Shown: positions 1 to 8,236, counted from the stretch's first letter. The stretch: 10,241 bases of DNA from an uncultured Planctomycetota bacterium (GCA_902797455.1 CADBTE010000030.1:1-10241); one strand, 5' to 3'. Notes: generated by a model from the sequence alone, not told the origin. Translations and numbers: made by a program.

Positions 1-3000
1 AATCTCCTGCCGGCGGGCGTTCCAGTGATCCACGTCCGGGGTCTCGGCCTGTTCGTTCCACGTCCCGTAGTACGGGGCGTTTAAGTCGATCCACGTAATG
101 AGCCGGTCCCACGATTCGGCGTCGAGCTGAACACCGTAATGCCCTCCGGCGAGCATTTGGTACAGGTCGGTGGTCTCCGCCGAGAATTCCGCCGGCTTTT
201 GCAGGTGGTAATCCGACTCCAGCCCCGGACGGCGGACGTAACGGTGCAGTTCCGTGTAACTGATCGAAAACCGCCCCGCGTTGGTTCCGTAATGATAACT
301 GCTCGAATAATCGTCGATCCGTTTATCCCCGCGCAGGTCGGCCAGACGGCACTCGGGGTTCCCCGGGGCGGTCTTTTCCCCGTCGTGGCAGCCGACGCAG
401 TAGCGGTCCAGAACCGGCTGAACCTCGCGGGGGAACGAAAAACCGCGCGCCTGGCCGCGCCACGGCGTGATGGTCTTTGTCGAGAGCTTCGCCATATCGT
501 CGGGATTAAAGCTGGCCGGGGAGATGGAGTTTTCCTCCTCGTGGCAGCCGATGCACGAAAGCGTCTCCCCCGGCATCGCGGTCATCCACGAGCGCATCAG
601 CTGAACGGCTTTTCCGTTTTCGTCGAGCGGCTGGACCGCAAACGGCGTATTGGCCGGAACTTGGAAAAGAGCCGCCCCAGACGGTTCGACCGGAACGGTT
701 CCGAGAATCCGCTTAATATCCCACGGGCCGTCGGCCCCGACCACCCCCTGCGGCCCTCCCATTTTTGGGAACAGGTACTCATACGAAATCAGCCGCAGCT
801 GCTTGATCGTCCCGCGCGGAACATCCTTGAGGCCCGGACCCTCGTAAACATCGGCGATAAAGACCGACGCGTCTTCCCGAGAGGTATCGACCCGATCGGC
901 GGGAACCGGAGGTTTCTCTGTCTGGAGAATCGGCGTCGGTTCCAAGAGGGCGAAACCGGGTTTTTGCGCCAGAAGGGTCATATTGTCTTCGGTATCGACC
1001 AGATAGATTCCCCACAGCCCCCCCTGATACGGCTGGGCGGCGACGAGGTAGTAATTTTCCGAAAGCGGATACGGATGGAGGAATTTCGGCCACGCCTCGT
1101 CGACCAGATTATCGACGATGAGCGTATCGTCGTATTTGGGGTTCGTCCGGGAGGCGACTTTTTTCTCCTTTCCGCAGATGCGCATGACCGCTCCGTCGGT
1201 TTCTTTGTGCCCGAGCGCGGTATCGAAGAGAACCATCTCCCCCATGCGCGTCACCCCGTGATGCCCCCCGATGATCGCGACGAATTTGGCCGGCTCGCCC
1301 GGAATCGGCCGGGCGTAAAACATCGCGTTCGGCCAGTAGGAGTTGCTTCCGTAAAACGCCCGCTGATTGGTCCCGTCCGGGTTCATCTGAAACAGCAGCC
1401 GGGTCGGAACGTGGGGCGAATCGGTATATTCCCACCGCTGATAGAGGATCCGCCCGTCGGCCATCACCGTCGGACACCAGTTATGCTCCTGATCGAACGT
1501 CAGGCGGCGAATCGAGCCGTCGGGGTATTTGCGGAAGGTATTCGTGATCCGGTCCCATCCGTTGACGCACGGAACCGCCGCGTAAACCGCCGTCGAGGTA
1601 AAGATCAGCGAACCGTCGGCCAGATAACAGCCGTCGTAATGATTCGCTTCCGGCATCGGGGGAATCTGCGGGAGCATTAGTTCCGCCGTCCGCGCGGTGG
1701 CCTCCTCGGCCGTCATCGACTCAAGATCGTTTAAGTTGAGCTCAAACAGGTTCCACGCCCGATCCTCCTTCTGGGTCGCCGAAAAAAGAAGACGGTCCGC
1801 GTCGAAATGAAGATCCAAATCGCCGAGAAACGTGGGATAATTCGGGTGGAACAGCAGCCGGCTGGCCGGATAATCCTCCGCATCGGCGCCGTCGCCGCGA
1901 AGGGTCATCAAAACGAGCGAATCGTCGAAGCCGTTGACATCCAGCGCCGAATTGCTCTGCCAATTCTGCGGCAGGCCCAGATTACCGGCATGGCGCTCGA
2001 CACAGATCAGCCGATCGAATTCGGCCAGGAGCGGGTTTTTGCGGGCGGCCTCGGAATAAAGCCGAACCAGATCGAAAAATTCCGCCGCGAACGCTTCTTT
2101 TCCGGCGCTGTCGTCCGAGCGCAGAAGCTCTTCGAGGGAAGCGAGGCGCTCTTCCCCGGCCCGAAGCGCCTCCTCGATTTTCGAGGCCATCTCCTCGGAA
2201 AGCCCCGCGTCGGCCAGTTCTTCCGGCGAGAATCGTTCGTTAAAATCGTCCAACAGTTTTTTGGTCTTCTCGATCAATAGGCGATACCGGGCTTCGGACA
2301 GGACAAAGATCGAGCCGTCCACCAGCGAGGCGTCCGCGTCCGGGCTGACACGCACCAGCCGAACCGCCAGCTGCGCCGGTTCAGCTTTCGATTCTTCCTC
2401 GAGGAACATCGAGGCGGTATAGGTCAGTTCGTCCTGAATATCCGGCAGGAACTCACCTTCGCTGGCGGGACCGCTGAGCGTTTCCAGGCGATAATCCTCT
2501 TTGGGGGCCAGCGCCACGGCGGTTTCCGAGGCGAAATGATCAGCGAAAACACCCCCCGATTCTCCTTTTTTGCGGCGGTCGCGCGAAATTTCGTCGTACC
2601 AGCCCGCGTTCCATGGGAAGGGGCGTTCGTGTTCGACGCCGTCGACAATCGCCTTTTCCTTGGCCCTGGGACGGGGAAGATCCCACGCGGGGGCGTCAAA
2701 CAGCGGCTCGATTTTGATCGCGCAGATATGCGGGATACATTCATCGCGGCTGATCTTCAGCGTATGAAGGCCGGCCGACAAACGGCATTGCACCACCGGC
2801 CGCCACTGGGCCGTCGACGTCTGCCATGAGCCGGTCACCTCCCCGAGAACATTGCGGACCACCAGATCGTCGTCGATCCCGAAATTGACCGGGCGCGACT
2901 CCTGTGCCGCCACAAGAATCGAGATCGCGTAAGAACCGTCCGCGGGAAACGATACGTCATATTGAGCGAAGTCACTCGTTTCCCCCTGCTGGTGAAAAAC

Positions 3001-3171
3001 GCAGGTGTACCGGTCCGAATAGCCGCCTCCCGACAGAAGATTCCCCCGGTCGAACCAGTCGGCCCGAATAGTGAACTCCGCTCCCCGAAGAGGGGTTCCC
3101 CTTCCGAGCAAAAGGAAAACTGAAACGAACCCACACAAAAGGGCCGCCGAACGGAACAGTTTCTTTTTCAT
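1..3171 (-). CDS. Hydrazine-synthase-alpha-like exported diheme protein with CBM-like N-terminus (C-terminus cut by window edge)
   Basis: The frame is open from an ATG at 3171 to the left edge, giving 1057 residues with no stop. Residues 1-31 form a signal peptide (MKKK, then a hydrophobic core, with likely cleavage after LRGA). Residues 32-157 look like a beta-sandwich carbohydrate-binding module of the CBM6/35 type (DGSYAISILVAAQ, LSAGLHTLKI). Residues 430-660 carry beta-propeller-like strands (ADRLLFSAT, DGSLIFTST, MADGRILYQRWEYTD) and the motif IIGGHHGVTRMGEMVLFD. Two haem c sites follow: CIGCH at 873-877, preceded by SWMTAMPGETLS, and CVGCH at 925-929. From family knowledge, this order matches proteins resembling the alpha subunit of anammox hydrazine synthase, which many non-anammox planctomycetes encode. 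Their substrate is unknown and hydrazine synthesis should not be assumed. Twin in-frame ATGs at 3195 and 3192 are alternative starts; none of the starts has a strong ribosome-binding site. Family assignment is fairly sure; function is open. Confidence 0.85.
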   Translation of the reverse strand, partial: MKKKLFRSAALLCGFVSVFLLLGRGTPLRGAEFTIRADWFDRGNLLSGGGYSDRYTCVFHQQGETSDFAQYDVSFPADGSYAISILVAAQESRPVNFGIDDDLVVRNVLGEVTGSWQTSTAQWRPVVQCRLSAGLHTLKISRDECIPHICAIKIEPLFDAPAWDLPRPRAKEKAIVDGVEHERPFPWNAGWYDEISRDRRKKGESGGVFADHFASETAVALAPKEDYRLETLSGPASEGEFLPDIQDELTYTASMFLEEESKAEPAQLAVRLVRVSPDADASLVDGSIFVLSEARYRLLIEKTKKLLDDFNERFSPEELADAGLSEEMASKIEEALRAGEERLASLEELLRSDDSAGKEAFAAEFFDLVRLYSEAARKNPLLAEFDRLICVERHAGNLGLPQNWQSNSALDVNGFDDSLVLMTLRGDGADAEDYPASRLLFHPNYPTFLGDLDLHFDADRLLFSATQKEDRAWNLFELNLNDLESMTAEEATARTAELMLPQIPPMPEANHYDGCYLADGSLIFTSTAVYAAVPCVNGWDRITNTFRKYPDGSIRRLTFDQEHNWCPTVMADGRILYQRWEYTDSPHVPTRLLFQMNPDGTNQRAFYGSNSYWPNAMFYARPIPGEPAKFVAIIGGHHGVTRMGEMVLFDTALGHKETDGAVMRICGKEKKVASRTNPKYDDTLIVDNLVDEAWPKFLHPYPLSENYYLVAAQPYQGGLWGIYLVDTEDNMTLLAQKPGFALLEPTPILQTEKPPVPADRVDTSREDASVFIADVYEGPGLKDVPRGTIKQLRLISYEYLFPKMGGPQGVVGADGPWDIKRILGTVPVEPSGAALFQVPANTPFAVQPLDENGKAVQLMRSWMTAMPGETLSCIGCHEEENSISPASFNPDDMAKLSTKTITPWRGQARGFSFPREVQPVLDRYCVGCHDGEKTAPGNPECRLADLRGDKRIDDYSSSYHYGTNAGRFSISYTELHRYVRRPGLESDYHLQKPAEFSAETTDLYQMLAGGHYGVQLDAESWDRLITWIDLNAPYYGTWNEQAETPDVDHWNARRQEI

Positions 3172-3265
3172 CGCGCCGATCTTCGTTCTCATCATTCGTG
3201 CTTGTGGGATATCCGCGGGCGGTCCTTGCCGCAAAACCGCTGTGTTCGTTCCCCGAACGTTCCGC

Positions 3266-3294
3266 ATTATAACAGGAACCGGCACCGTTCTCAA
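3266..3294 (-). promoter_or_regulatory. Sigma70-type promoter for the HZS-alpha-like gene
   Basis: On the minus strand there is a -35 box TTGAGA (3294-3289), a 17-base spacer, and a consensus -10 box TATAAT (3271-3266) preceded by TGT, which makes it an extended -10. Transcription would begin near 3259 and leave a leader of about 88 bases before the ATG at 3171. The 8-base palindrome GAACGTTC (3255-3262) lies on the predicted start site and could be a small operator; that part is inference. Confidence 0.75.
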
Positions 3295-3393
3295 ATCAGA
3301 CGCGCTGAACTCGATATTTGTCCCGTGCCGCGGTTCCCGGGCATTGTTCATGGCGAGATAAATTTTTGGCTCTTTTTCCGCTTGGGAAATACC

Positions 3394-3418
3394 TTGACGG
3401 GATATTATCCGTTATACT
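3394..3418 (+). promoter_or_regulatory. Candidate promoter for the zinc-ribbon membrane protein gene
   Basis: A TATACT box (3413-3418) is a good -10. TTGACG (3394-3399) is a good -35 but sits only 13 bases away, which is too close for standard spacing. An alternative pair is CTTGGG (3381-3386) with TATTAT (3403-3408), spaced by 16. The perfect 11-base palindrome GGATATTATCC (3400-3410) fills the space and may be an operator. A start of transcription near 3425 would exclude the far-upstream ATG at 3318. The rest of the 3172-3473 intergenic stretch shows a run of nine C (3436-3444) and no gene. Confidence 0.35.
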
Positions 3419-3473
3419 AGGGGAGGTGCCGCGTTCCCCCCCCCTTGGTTCAGGCAAGACAGTGAAAAAGAGT

Positions 3474-5423
3474 ATGGCCGATTCCCCCAACGAGAAAAAA
3501 ACGATCCGTTTCCGCTGCCCGCAGTGTACGCGGTCACTGAAGGTCGACGCGTCGCAGGCCGGGCAGAAGGTCCTCTGTCCGGTCTGCTACCGTGAGCTGA
3601 TCGTTCCGGCTCAAAGCCAGCCCGATCGGAGGCAGGCCGCCCCCGGCATGCTCTACGGGGTCGATTCCGCCCCGCGCGACAACCGGCAGTTGCGCGAGCG
3701 GTTCGCCTACGCCTCGGTTCACTGTCCGGTCTGCTACACCGATGTGGCGGTGACCAAATCGCAGATCAACACCACGATCGAGTGTCCCGACTGCGGAACC
3801 AAGCTCCCGGTCACCCAGCAGGCCTTCGACGAGGGGAAAGCTCGTCAGGAACAGCTGCGCCGGCATCAAAGCCCGATCGACCCGCGCCGGGGGGAAAGCG
3901 GCTCATCCGGCGGTGATATCTACGGGGTTCGAAGCGGCGAGACCCCAAGCGGCGATGACCGGCGCGGCGGTGAAGATCTCATCCCGGTCTACTGCACACT
4001 GTGCGGGACGCTGATGTACGCGCGCCCCAGTCAGATCGGGACCGAGCTGACCTGTCCCGACTGCGAGACCAAAGTCGTGGTGAAACCGCCGGTCAAACTC
4101 CCCCCGGATACCAAATTCCCGCGAAGCACGGGAGGCGAGGTCTACGGCTTAAGCGCCAACCCCCAGGGATACAGCCAGCCGCCCAAGGGGGGAGACGCCC
4201 CGCCAAGCGATTTGGTCCCCGTCCGCTGCCCCCTGTGCGAGACGCTCCTCTACGCGAAAAAAAGCCAGATCGGCAGAAAGATGCGCTGTCCCGACTGCGG
4301 GACCGAGATCCCGATCTGCGATTTGACTATTGACCAAAAGCTCGCCGCCCAAAAAATCGAACCGACGATGACCGGCGGGTACAATCTTGGGCCCGCTCCG
4401 GCCGGACTGCTCCCAAATCTTGATCCCCCCGGCAGTGTCCCTCCGCCGATTCCCCACGCTCTGGCCTCGAGCAACCCCAACACGAGCTATGTCCCCCGGT
4501 ACTCGGCCCGTCCTCAAAGCGCCAAGCGAAAAGAGGACGCCGACTTTCGCCGGTGGGCGCACGAGCAATCGACGGAAAAACCCGCCGAGAAGAAAAAAAA
4601 GAGAAAGATCGCCAAAAAAGAGGGCGCCGAGGAATACAACGGCTGGATTCCAAAACTCGACGACCGGGGAAATGTCATCCTGACCTTCCCTCCCCCGCCC
4701 CGCTGGCCGATGGCGCCGTCGCTCTTCGCCCCGATGTTTGACGGGATGTTCTGGATTCAATGGATCGGACCGAGCGTTCTGGTGGTCATCTCCTGGCTGA
4801 CCTTCCGGCTTCTTCAGGGCGTATTCAAAAACGGCCTGAATTCCGTCAATGCGATGTTTTCCTTCATATTGCTCGGAATCGCTATGGGTGCGGTCGTCGC
4901 GTTGGCTTTTTCGGCGCGCGGCGCGGCGATCAACCTGATATCGGAATTCAACGCCCTGGCCAACGGACAAAAACGTGTCCGAGAGTGGGAAGAGACAACA
5001 ATCATCGACGGGTTCATCGTTTTGATCCGTCTGATGGTGATTGAGTTATTCGTCATCTTTCCGACGATCCTGTGCGCCCGATTCGGAATCCATCCGGTGA
5101 TCTTGGGGGCGATCGCCTACGCCTCGCAGATTCTGTTCTTCCCCGTGGCGTTTCTCTCGACACTCTACTCGGGGCATTTCGCCGTCCCGTTCAACGCGGA
5201 GGTGATCGGCGCCCTGCTGCGCCGATTCGGCTCCTGGCTGGCCTTCTGCTTCTGGTCGGTCTTGATCACCGTCCCGTTTTTTCTCTTCTTCTTTTGGGCC
5301 GTGAACAAGCCGTTCGGAACCTGGAGCATCGCGGCGCTGCTGCCGTTTCCGCTCCCGATTTACACCGTCCCTCTGTGCCGGCTCGGGTGGGTCGTCTGCG
5401 CCTGTCTCAGGGAAGAAGAGTAA
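3474..5423 (+). CDS. Membrane protein with four tandem zinc ribbons
   Basis: The protein has 649 residues from the ATG at 3474. Four zinc-ribbon modules share identical CxxC-x16-CxxC spacing: C15/C18/C35/C38, C84/C87/C104/C107, C174/C177/C194/C197 and C252/C255/C272/C275. They resemble MJ0042-type zinc fingers. Linkers between modules repeat a short YGV/YGL box (LYGVDS, IYGVRS, VYGLSA). A proline-rich stretch and a lysine-rich patch (about 368-384) lead to about six hydrophobic segments, near 428-452, 460-482, 514-537, 539-565, 588-611 and 616-642. The ribbons probably face the cytoplasm and bind zinc as structural or protein/nucleic-acid-binding units; this is inference. The frame is open back to an ATG at 3318, but that would translate through the promoter region. 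GTG at 3462 is another possible start, and no start has a clear ribosome-binding site. I do not recognise the full-length family and assign no function. Confidence 0.85.
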   Translation: MADSPNEKKTIRFRCPQCTRSLKVDASQAGQKVLCPVCYRELIVPAQSQPDRRQAAPGMLYGVDSAPRDNRQLRERFAYASVHCPVCYTDVAVTKSQINTTIECPDCGTKLPVTQQAFDEGKARQEQLRRHQSPIDPRRGESGSSGGDIYGVRSGETPSGDDRRGGEDLIPVYCTLCGTLMYARPSQIGTELTCPDCETKVVVKPPVKLPPDTKFPRSTGGEVYGLSANPQGYSQPPKGGDAPPSDLVPVRCPLCETLLYAKKSQIGRKMRCPDCGTEIPICDLTIDQKLAAQKIEPTMTGGYNLGPAPAGLLPNLDPPGSVPPPIPHALASSNPNTSYVPRYSARPQSAKRKEDADFRRWAHEQSTEKPAEKKKKRKIAKKEGAEEYNGWIPKLDDRGNVILTFPPPPRWPMAPSLFAPMFDGMFWIQWIGPSVLVVISWLTFRLLQGVFKNGLNSVNAMFSFILLGIAMGAVVALAFSARGAAINLISEFNALANGQKRVREWEETTIIDGFIVLIRLMVIELFVIFPTILCARFGIHPVILGAIAYASQILFFPVAFLSTLYSGHFAVPFNAEVIGALLRRFGSWLAFCFWSVLITVPFFLFFFWAVNKPFGTWSIAALLPFPLPIYTVPLCRLGWVVCACLREEE

Positions 5424-5437
5424 AGCGGCGGCTTCTT
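5413..5437. terminator. Weak bidirectional terminator-like hairpin between convergent genes
   Basis: AAGAAG (5413-5418) is complementary to CTTCTT (5432-5437), with a 13-base loop that itself contains AAGC/GCTT. A TTTTA end follows on the plus strand. The 14-base gap between the stop codons at 5423 and 5438 leaves no room for two separate terminators. The stem is short and AT-rich, so this is a tentative call. Confidence 0.3.
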
Positions 5438-7381
5438 TTACAGCTCCGAAAGCGTCTGGCAGAGGGTATCGACGGTGAACAGGCCGCGCAAAATCCGCGG
5501 GGGCTGCCCGCCGCCGGGGAAGATCATCACCACCGGAACCTGCTCCCCGCCGTATTGGCGCAGCAGCTCCCCGACCTGGCGGCCGTCCTGGCTGGCGTCC
5601 CGGCTGGTCCAGTCGGCGGTCATCGTCACGATCTTTTTCTCGGCAATGATCTGCTCCACACGCGGATGATGGAGAACCGTCGACTCTAATACCTTGCAGT
5701 TCATGCACCAATCGGCGGTGAAATCGACCAGGACGATTTTTCCGGCGGCAAGCTCTTGGTCGAGCCGCTCACGCGAGAAGAGAATCCAGTCGTTTTGCTC
5801 CAGTTCCCCGGCGCGCGAGGCCCGAATCGCCCAGCGCCGCAGCTTTCCCCGCACGGCGTTCTCCAGCGTATAGCGCGACAGCTCGGGAGACACTCCCTGT
5901 TTGGGCGGAAGGGGGATCGTGAACGAAAGAAAAATCGTCGCGGCCAAGATCACCAGCGCCGTGATCACCTTTCCAGCGTTGACATGAAACAGGCCGTACT
6001 CGTCGGGGTGCCACAGATACCAGCAGACGAACCAAAGGGCGAACAACAGCGCCAGCGTCGAGAGGACCAGCTCGATCGGCATGGAAAAGAGGATCCAGAT
6101 CACCGCGCCGAGGAGGACAAACCCCATGATGTTCCTAAAACGCTCGGTCCACGGTCCCGGTTTCGGCAGGAAGCGCAGCAGTTCGGGGAAGGCGCCGATG
6201 ACCAGATAGGGGAACGCCATCCCCAGTCCGATCACCAGATAGACCGTCAGGGCCATCGCGGCGCGCCCCTGCTGAATCATCGAATCGGTCCAGACCAGGA
6301 CGGGGCTTAAAAGCGGCGCGCCGCAGGGGATCGCCAACAGCGTGGTGATCACCCCTTTGAAGACCGCGCCGAAGGCCCCTTCGCGGCGGGCCAGCTCGCT
6401 GGAGCGCTGCCCGCCTAAGAAGGCGGGCAGCGGAATCTCCCAGACCCCCATCAGGTTCAGCGCCATCACGAAGACGATCCCCCCCATAATGATCTGGAAC
6501 AGACCGTAGGTAAACAGGTACGAAAGCCCGACGCTCATCAGCGCCAGCGTGGCGAAGACCAGTAAAATCCCCAGCGCGTACCAGACGTTCAGCGTAAAGG
6601 CGCGGGAGCGGCTGTGTCCGGCCTGCTCGAAGAAACCGATGATCTTCAGCCCGATCACCGGCAGAACACACGGCATGATATTGAGGATCATCCCGCCGAA
6701 AAAGGCGAGGAGCAGATCGTAGAGAAGGTTCCGGCCAAACCCGGTCCGCTCGGCTTCGGCCGCCGAGGCGCTTTTGCCCTGCGGCGAGACATCCGGCCGC
6801 TGGAGGGAGTCCTCTTTCGGTGCCGTATTCTCTTCGTTCGGCGCCGCCGTTTCTTTGTTCAGCGCCGCGAGGCAGGCAGTGATATCGCGTTCGGCATCGA
6901 ACTCAAACGAAATCTCCCCGCGCAACGGAGCGCAGTTATTGTCGTCGCAGCAAAGGGCGTCGATCTTGCCGGTGATCGTCTCAGCCAAGGCGCCGAGATC
7001 GTCCGCCGTTCCAAACAGCGGGGCGGCGAAGAGAATCTCGCCGGTGAGTTCCTCGAGGGTATTCCCCATAAACGGGACCATCTCCGGCCGGCTGACATCG
7101 ACAAAATCCCCCGCCGTCCAGCCGTCGGGAAGCGTGACGCGCAGTTTCGTCGGGTACCCGCCGGAGACCTTCGGCTGTGTCGTCGTATAGATATGGAACC
7201 CGTCGTCCAGCGATAACTCCACGACCAAAAGGCCGACGGCGTTCCCTTCCGGAAGAACCAGCGCCGCGTCCGGCAGGGGGACGATCTTCCCCTGCGGCCC
7301 GGAGGCAACCCCCTCGAACGCCCCCAGGCGAACGAGGAAGAGGAACATCACAACAAGGAAAGCGGGGAGAGACTTTTTCAT
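5438..7381 (-). CDS. dsbD: Thiol:disulfide interchange protein DsbD
   Basis: This inner-membrane protein passes electrons from cytoplasmic thioredoxin to periplasmic thiol proteins, supporting disulfide repair and cytochrome c maturation. All three DsbD modules are visible in 647 residues. After a signal peptide (1-22), the N-terminal immunoglobulin-like domain (about 30-165) has CCDDNNC at 144-150, matching the C-x5-C redox loop of the E. coli alpha domain. The membrane domain (about 215-500) has both key cysteines, C238 in MPCVLPV and C353 in AIPCGAP. The C-terminal thioredoxin-like domain has WCMNC (C559, C562) and a downstream VPV cis-proline site. Residue 145 is an extra vicinal cysteine. 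The ATG at 7381 is preferred because it places the lysines just before the hydrophobic core; an in-frame TTG at 7396 is possible. The gene starts 63 bases after the stop of the preceding gene on the same strand and may be cotranscribed with it. Confidence 0.95.
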   Translation of the reverse strand: MKKSLPAFLVVMFLFLVRLGAFEGVASGPQGKIVPLPDAALVLPEGNAVGLLVVELSLDDGFHIYTTTQPKVSGGYPTKLRVTLPDGWTAGDFVDVSRPEMVPFMGNTLEELTGEILFAAPLFGTADDLGALAETITGKIDALCCDDNNCAPLRGEISFEFDAERDITACLAALNKETAAPNEENTAPKEDSLQRPDVSPQGKSASAAEAERTGFGRNLLYDLLLAFFGGMILNIMPCVLPVIGLKIIGFFEQAGHSRSRAFTLNVWYALGILLVFATLALMSVGLSYLFTYGLFQIIMGGIVFVMALNLMGVWEIPLPAFLGGQRSSELARREGAFGAVFKGVITTLLAIPCGAPLLSPVLVWTDSMIQQGRAAMALTVYLVIGLGMAFPYLVIGAFPELLRFLPKPGPWTERFRNIMGFVLLGAVIWILFSMPIELVLSTLALLFALWFVCWYLWHPDEYGLFHVNAGKVITALVILAATIFLSFTIPLPPKQGVSPELSRYTLENAVRGKLRRWAIRASRAGELEQNDWILFSRERLDQELAAGKIVLVDFTADWCMNCKVLESTVLHHPRVEQIIAEKKIVTMTADWTSRDASQDGRQVGELLRQYGGEQVPVVMIFPGGGQPPRILRGLFTVDTLCQTLSEL

Positions 7382-7444
7382 TGATCGACGATCCAAACTA
7401 TTTTATTTTTCGAGGGTCGGGCGGCCGTATTGTGAATCGTGTCG

Positions 7445-8236
7445 CTATTCAACGGAATTCGCGATTTTATAGTATTTGCCGAACGTCACCTTCGGGAACT
7501 GCTCGGTAAACAGAGCCGCCCGAAGAATTTTCCCCCGGTCGGACTCCGTCAGCCGACGAACCAGCTGATGCTCGGACTGATACTGGATCATCTTCGCGAA
7601 GAGCCATTTCCCCTTCGGGTAAACCGACAGAGTGATCTTGGCGGGAAAGCGTTTCTCCTCCCGAAGGGTCTCGTTGACCTTGATTCGCGCCAGCGGGGTG
7701 AGGGTTCCCGGATTGAGGTAGACGTTCAGCAGGGAGTAGGCGTTGGAGAAATCAAAGTAGTCGCGGACCAGCCGCTCGTCCTCGAAGCGGCGGGTCTCGA
7801 TACTGTAGTCGATCCACTTGCTTTGAAACAGCATTTCGCCAAGCTCGTCCCGCCGCGCGACGGAGAACTCGGGGTGGAGCATAAACAAATAGAAACGATC
7901 CCCCTCCTCGGTCAGACGGCTGTGAATATTGGCCATAAATTGGTCGATATCCGACTGGAGAAGCTCGGTGCGGATCCGATGGATAGGATCGATCAGGGAA
8001 AACCGCTCGGCCTGACGATCGTAGATAATGATCTCGCCGTTTTCACCGACAAAGTCGAAGACCTGATTCTCGCTGAAGATGGTCGACGACTTAATGGTGA
8101 CAACCTCGTCGTCGTGACGAATCGTCAGGGTATTATCGATCCGGAAGTGACTTAACTCATCGTCATCCGCGGCGAAGAGAACCACCGCTCGGCAGAACAA
8201 CGCCAGGAACCCGACAGATAGAAGCCAACGGGACAT
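7445..8236 (-). CDS. Exported protein of unknown function
   Basis: The protein has 263 residues. A signal peptide is clear: MSRWLL, a hydrophobic core, and likely cleavage near residue 22 (VVLFA followed by ADDD). The mature part is soluble and starts with strand-rich sequence (HFRIDNTLTI, VVTIKSSTIF, QVFDFVGENGEIIIYD, ERFSLIDP), and the rest looks mixed alpha/beta. The early part recalls planctomycete exported proteins that begin with an FRIDN-type strand, and loosely LolA-like half-barrels; both are recollection, not search results. The ATG at 8236 has an upstream AGGGAGG (8255-8249) with a 12-base gap. That site can pair with CTCC next to the start codon in a 4-bp stem, which might dampen translation. 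The gene lies between infC and dsbD, so an envelope role is a reasonable guess, but I cannot name a function. Confidence 0.85.
   Translation of the reverse strand: MSRWLLSVGFLALFCRAVVLFAADDDELSHFRIDNTLTIRHDDEVVTIKSSTIFSENQVFDFVGENGEIIIYDRQAERFSLIDPIHRIRTELLQSDIDQFMANIHSRLTEEGDRFYLFMLHPEFSVARRDELGEMLFQSKWIDYSIETRRFEDERLVRDYFDFSNAYSLLNVYLNPGTLTPLARIKVNETLREEKRFPAKITLSVYPKGKWLFAKMIQYQSEHQLVRRLTESDRGKILRAALFTEQFPKVTFGKYYKIANSVE

Noticed and set aside
139..1680. A 513-residue open frame on the plus strand
   Set aside because: It is antisense to the HZS-alpha-like gene, which has clear family motifs and two CxxCH sites. The plus-strand product is arginine-rich with no domain, as expected for a GC-rich shadow frame.
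1..3171. Reading the left-hand gene as a true anammox hydrazine synthase subunit
   Set aside because: Similarity covers the family architecture only. The CBM-like fusion and the absence of partner subunits in the window argue against calling the anammox enzyme.
3318..3473. An N-terminal extension of the zinc-ribbon protein from an ATG at 3318
   Set aside because: The added 52 residues cross the likely promoter and the C run, and have no domain or signal. The ATG at 3474 begins just before the first zinc ribbon.
4149..4970. A 273-residue open frame on the minus strand
   Set aside because: It is antisense to the zinc-ribbon membrane protein and its product is a charged, domain-free sequence typical of shadow frames.
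5756..6310. A 184-residue open frame on the plus strand, and others opposite dsbD
   Set aside because: They are antisense to an unambiguous DsbD and consist mainly of R, Q, D and G, with no recognisable domain.
7439..8155. A 238-residue open frame on the plus strand
   Set aside because: It lies opposite the 263-residue exported protein, which has a signal peptide and ribosome-binding site; the plus frame has neither.
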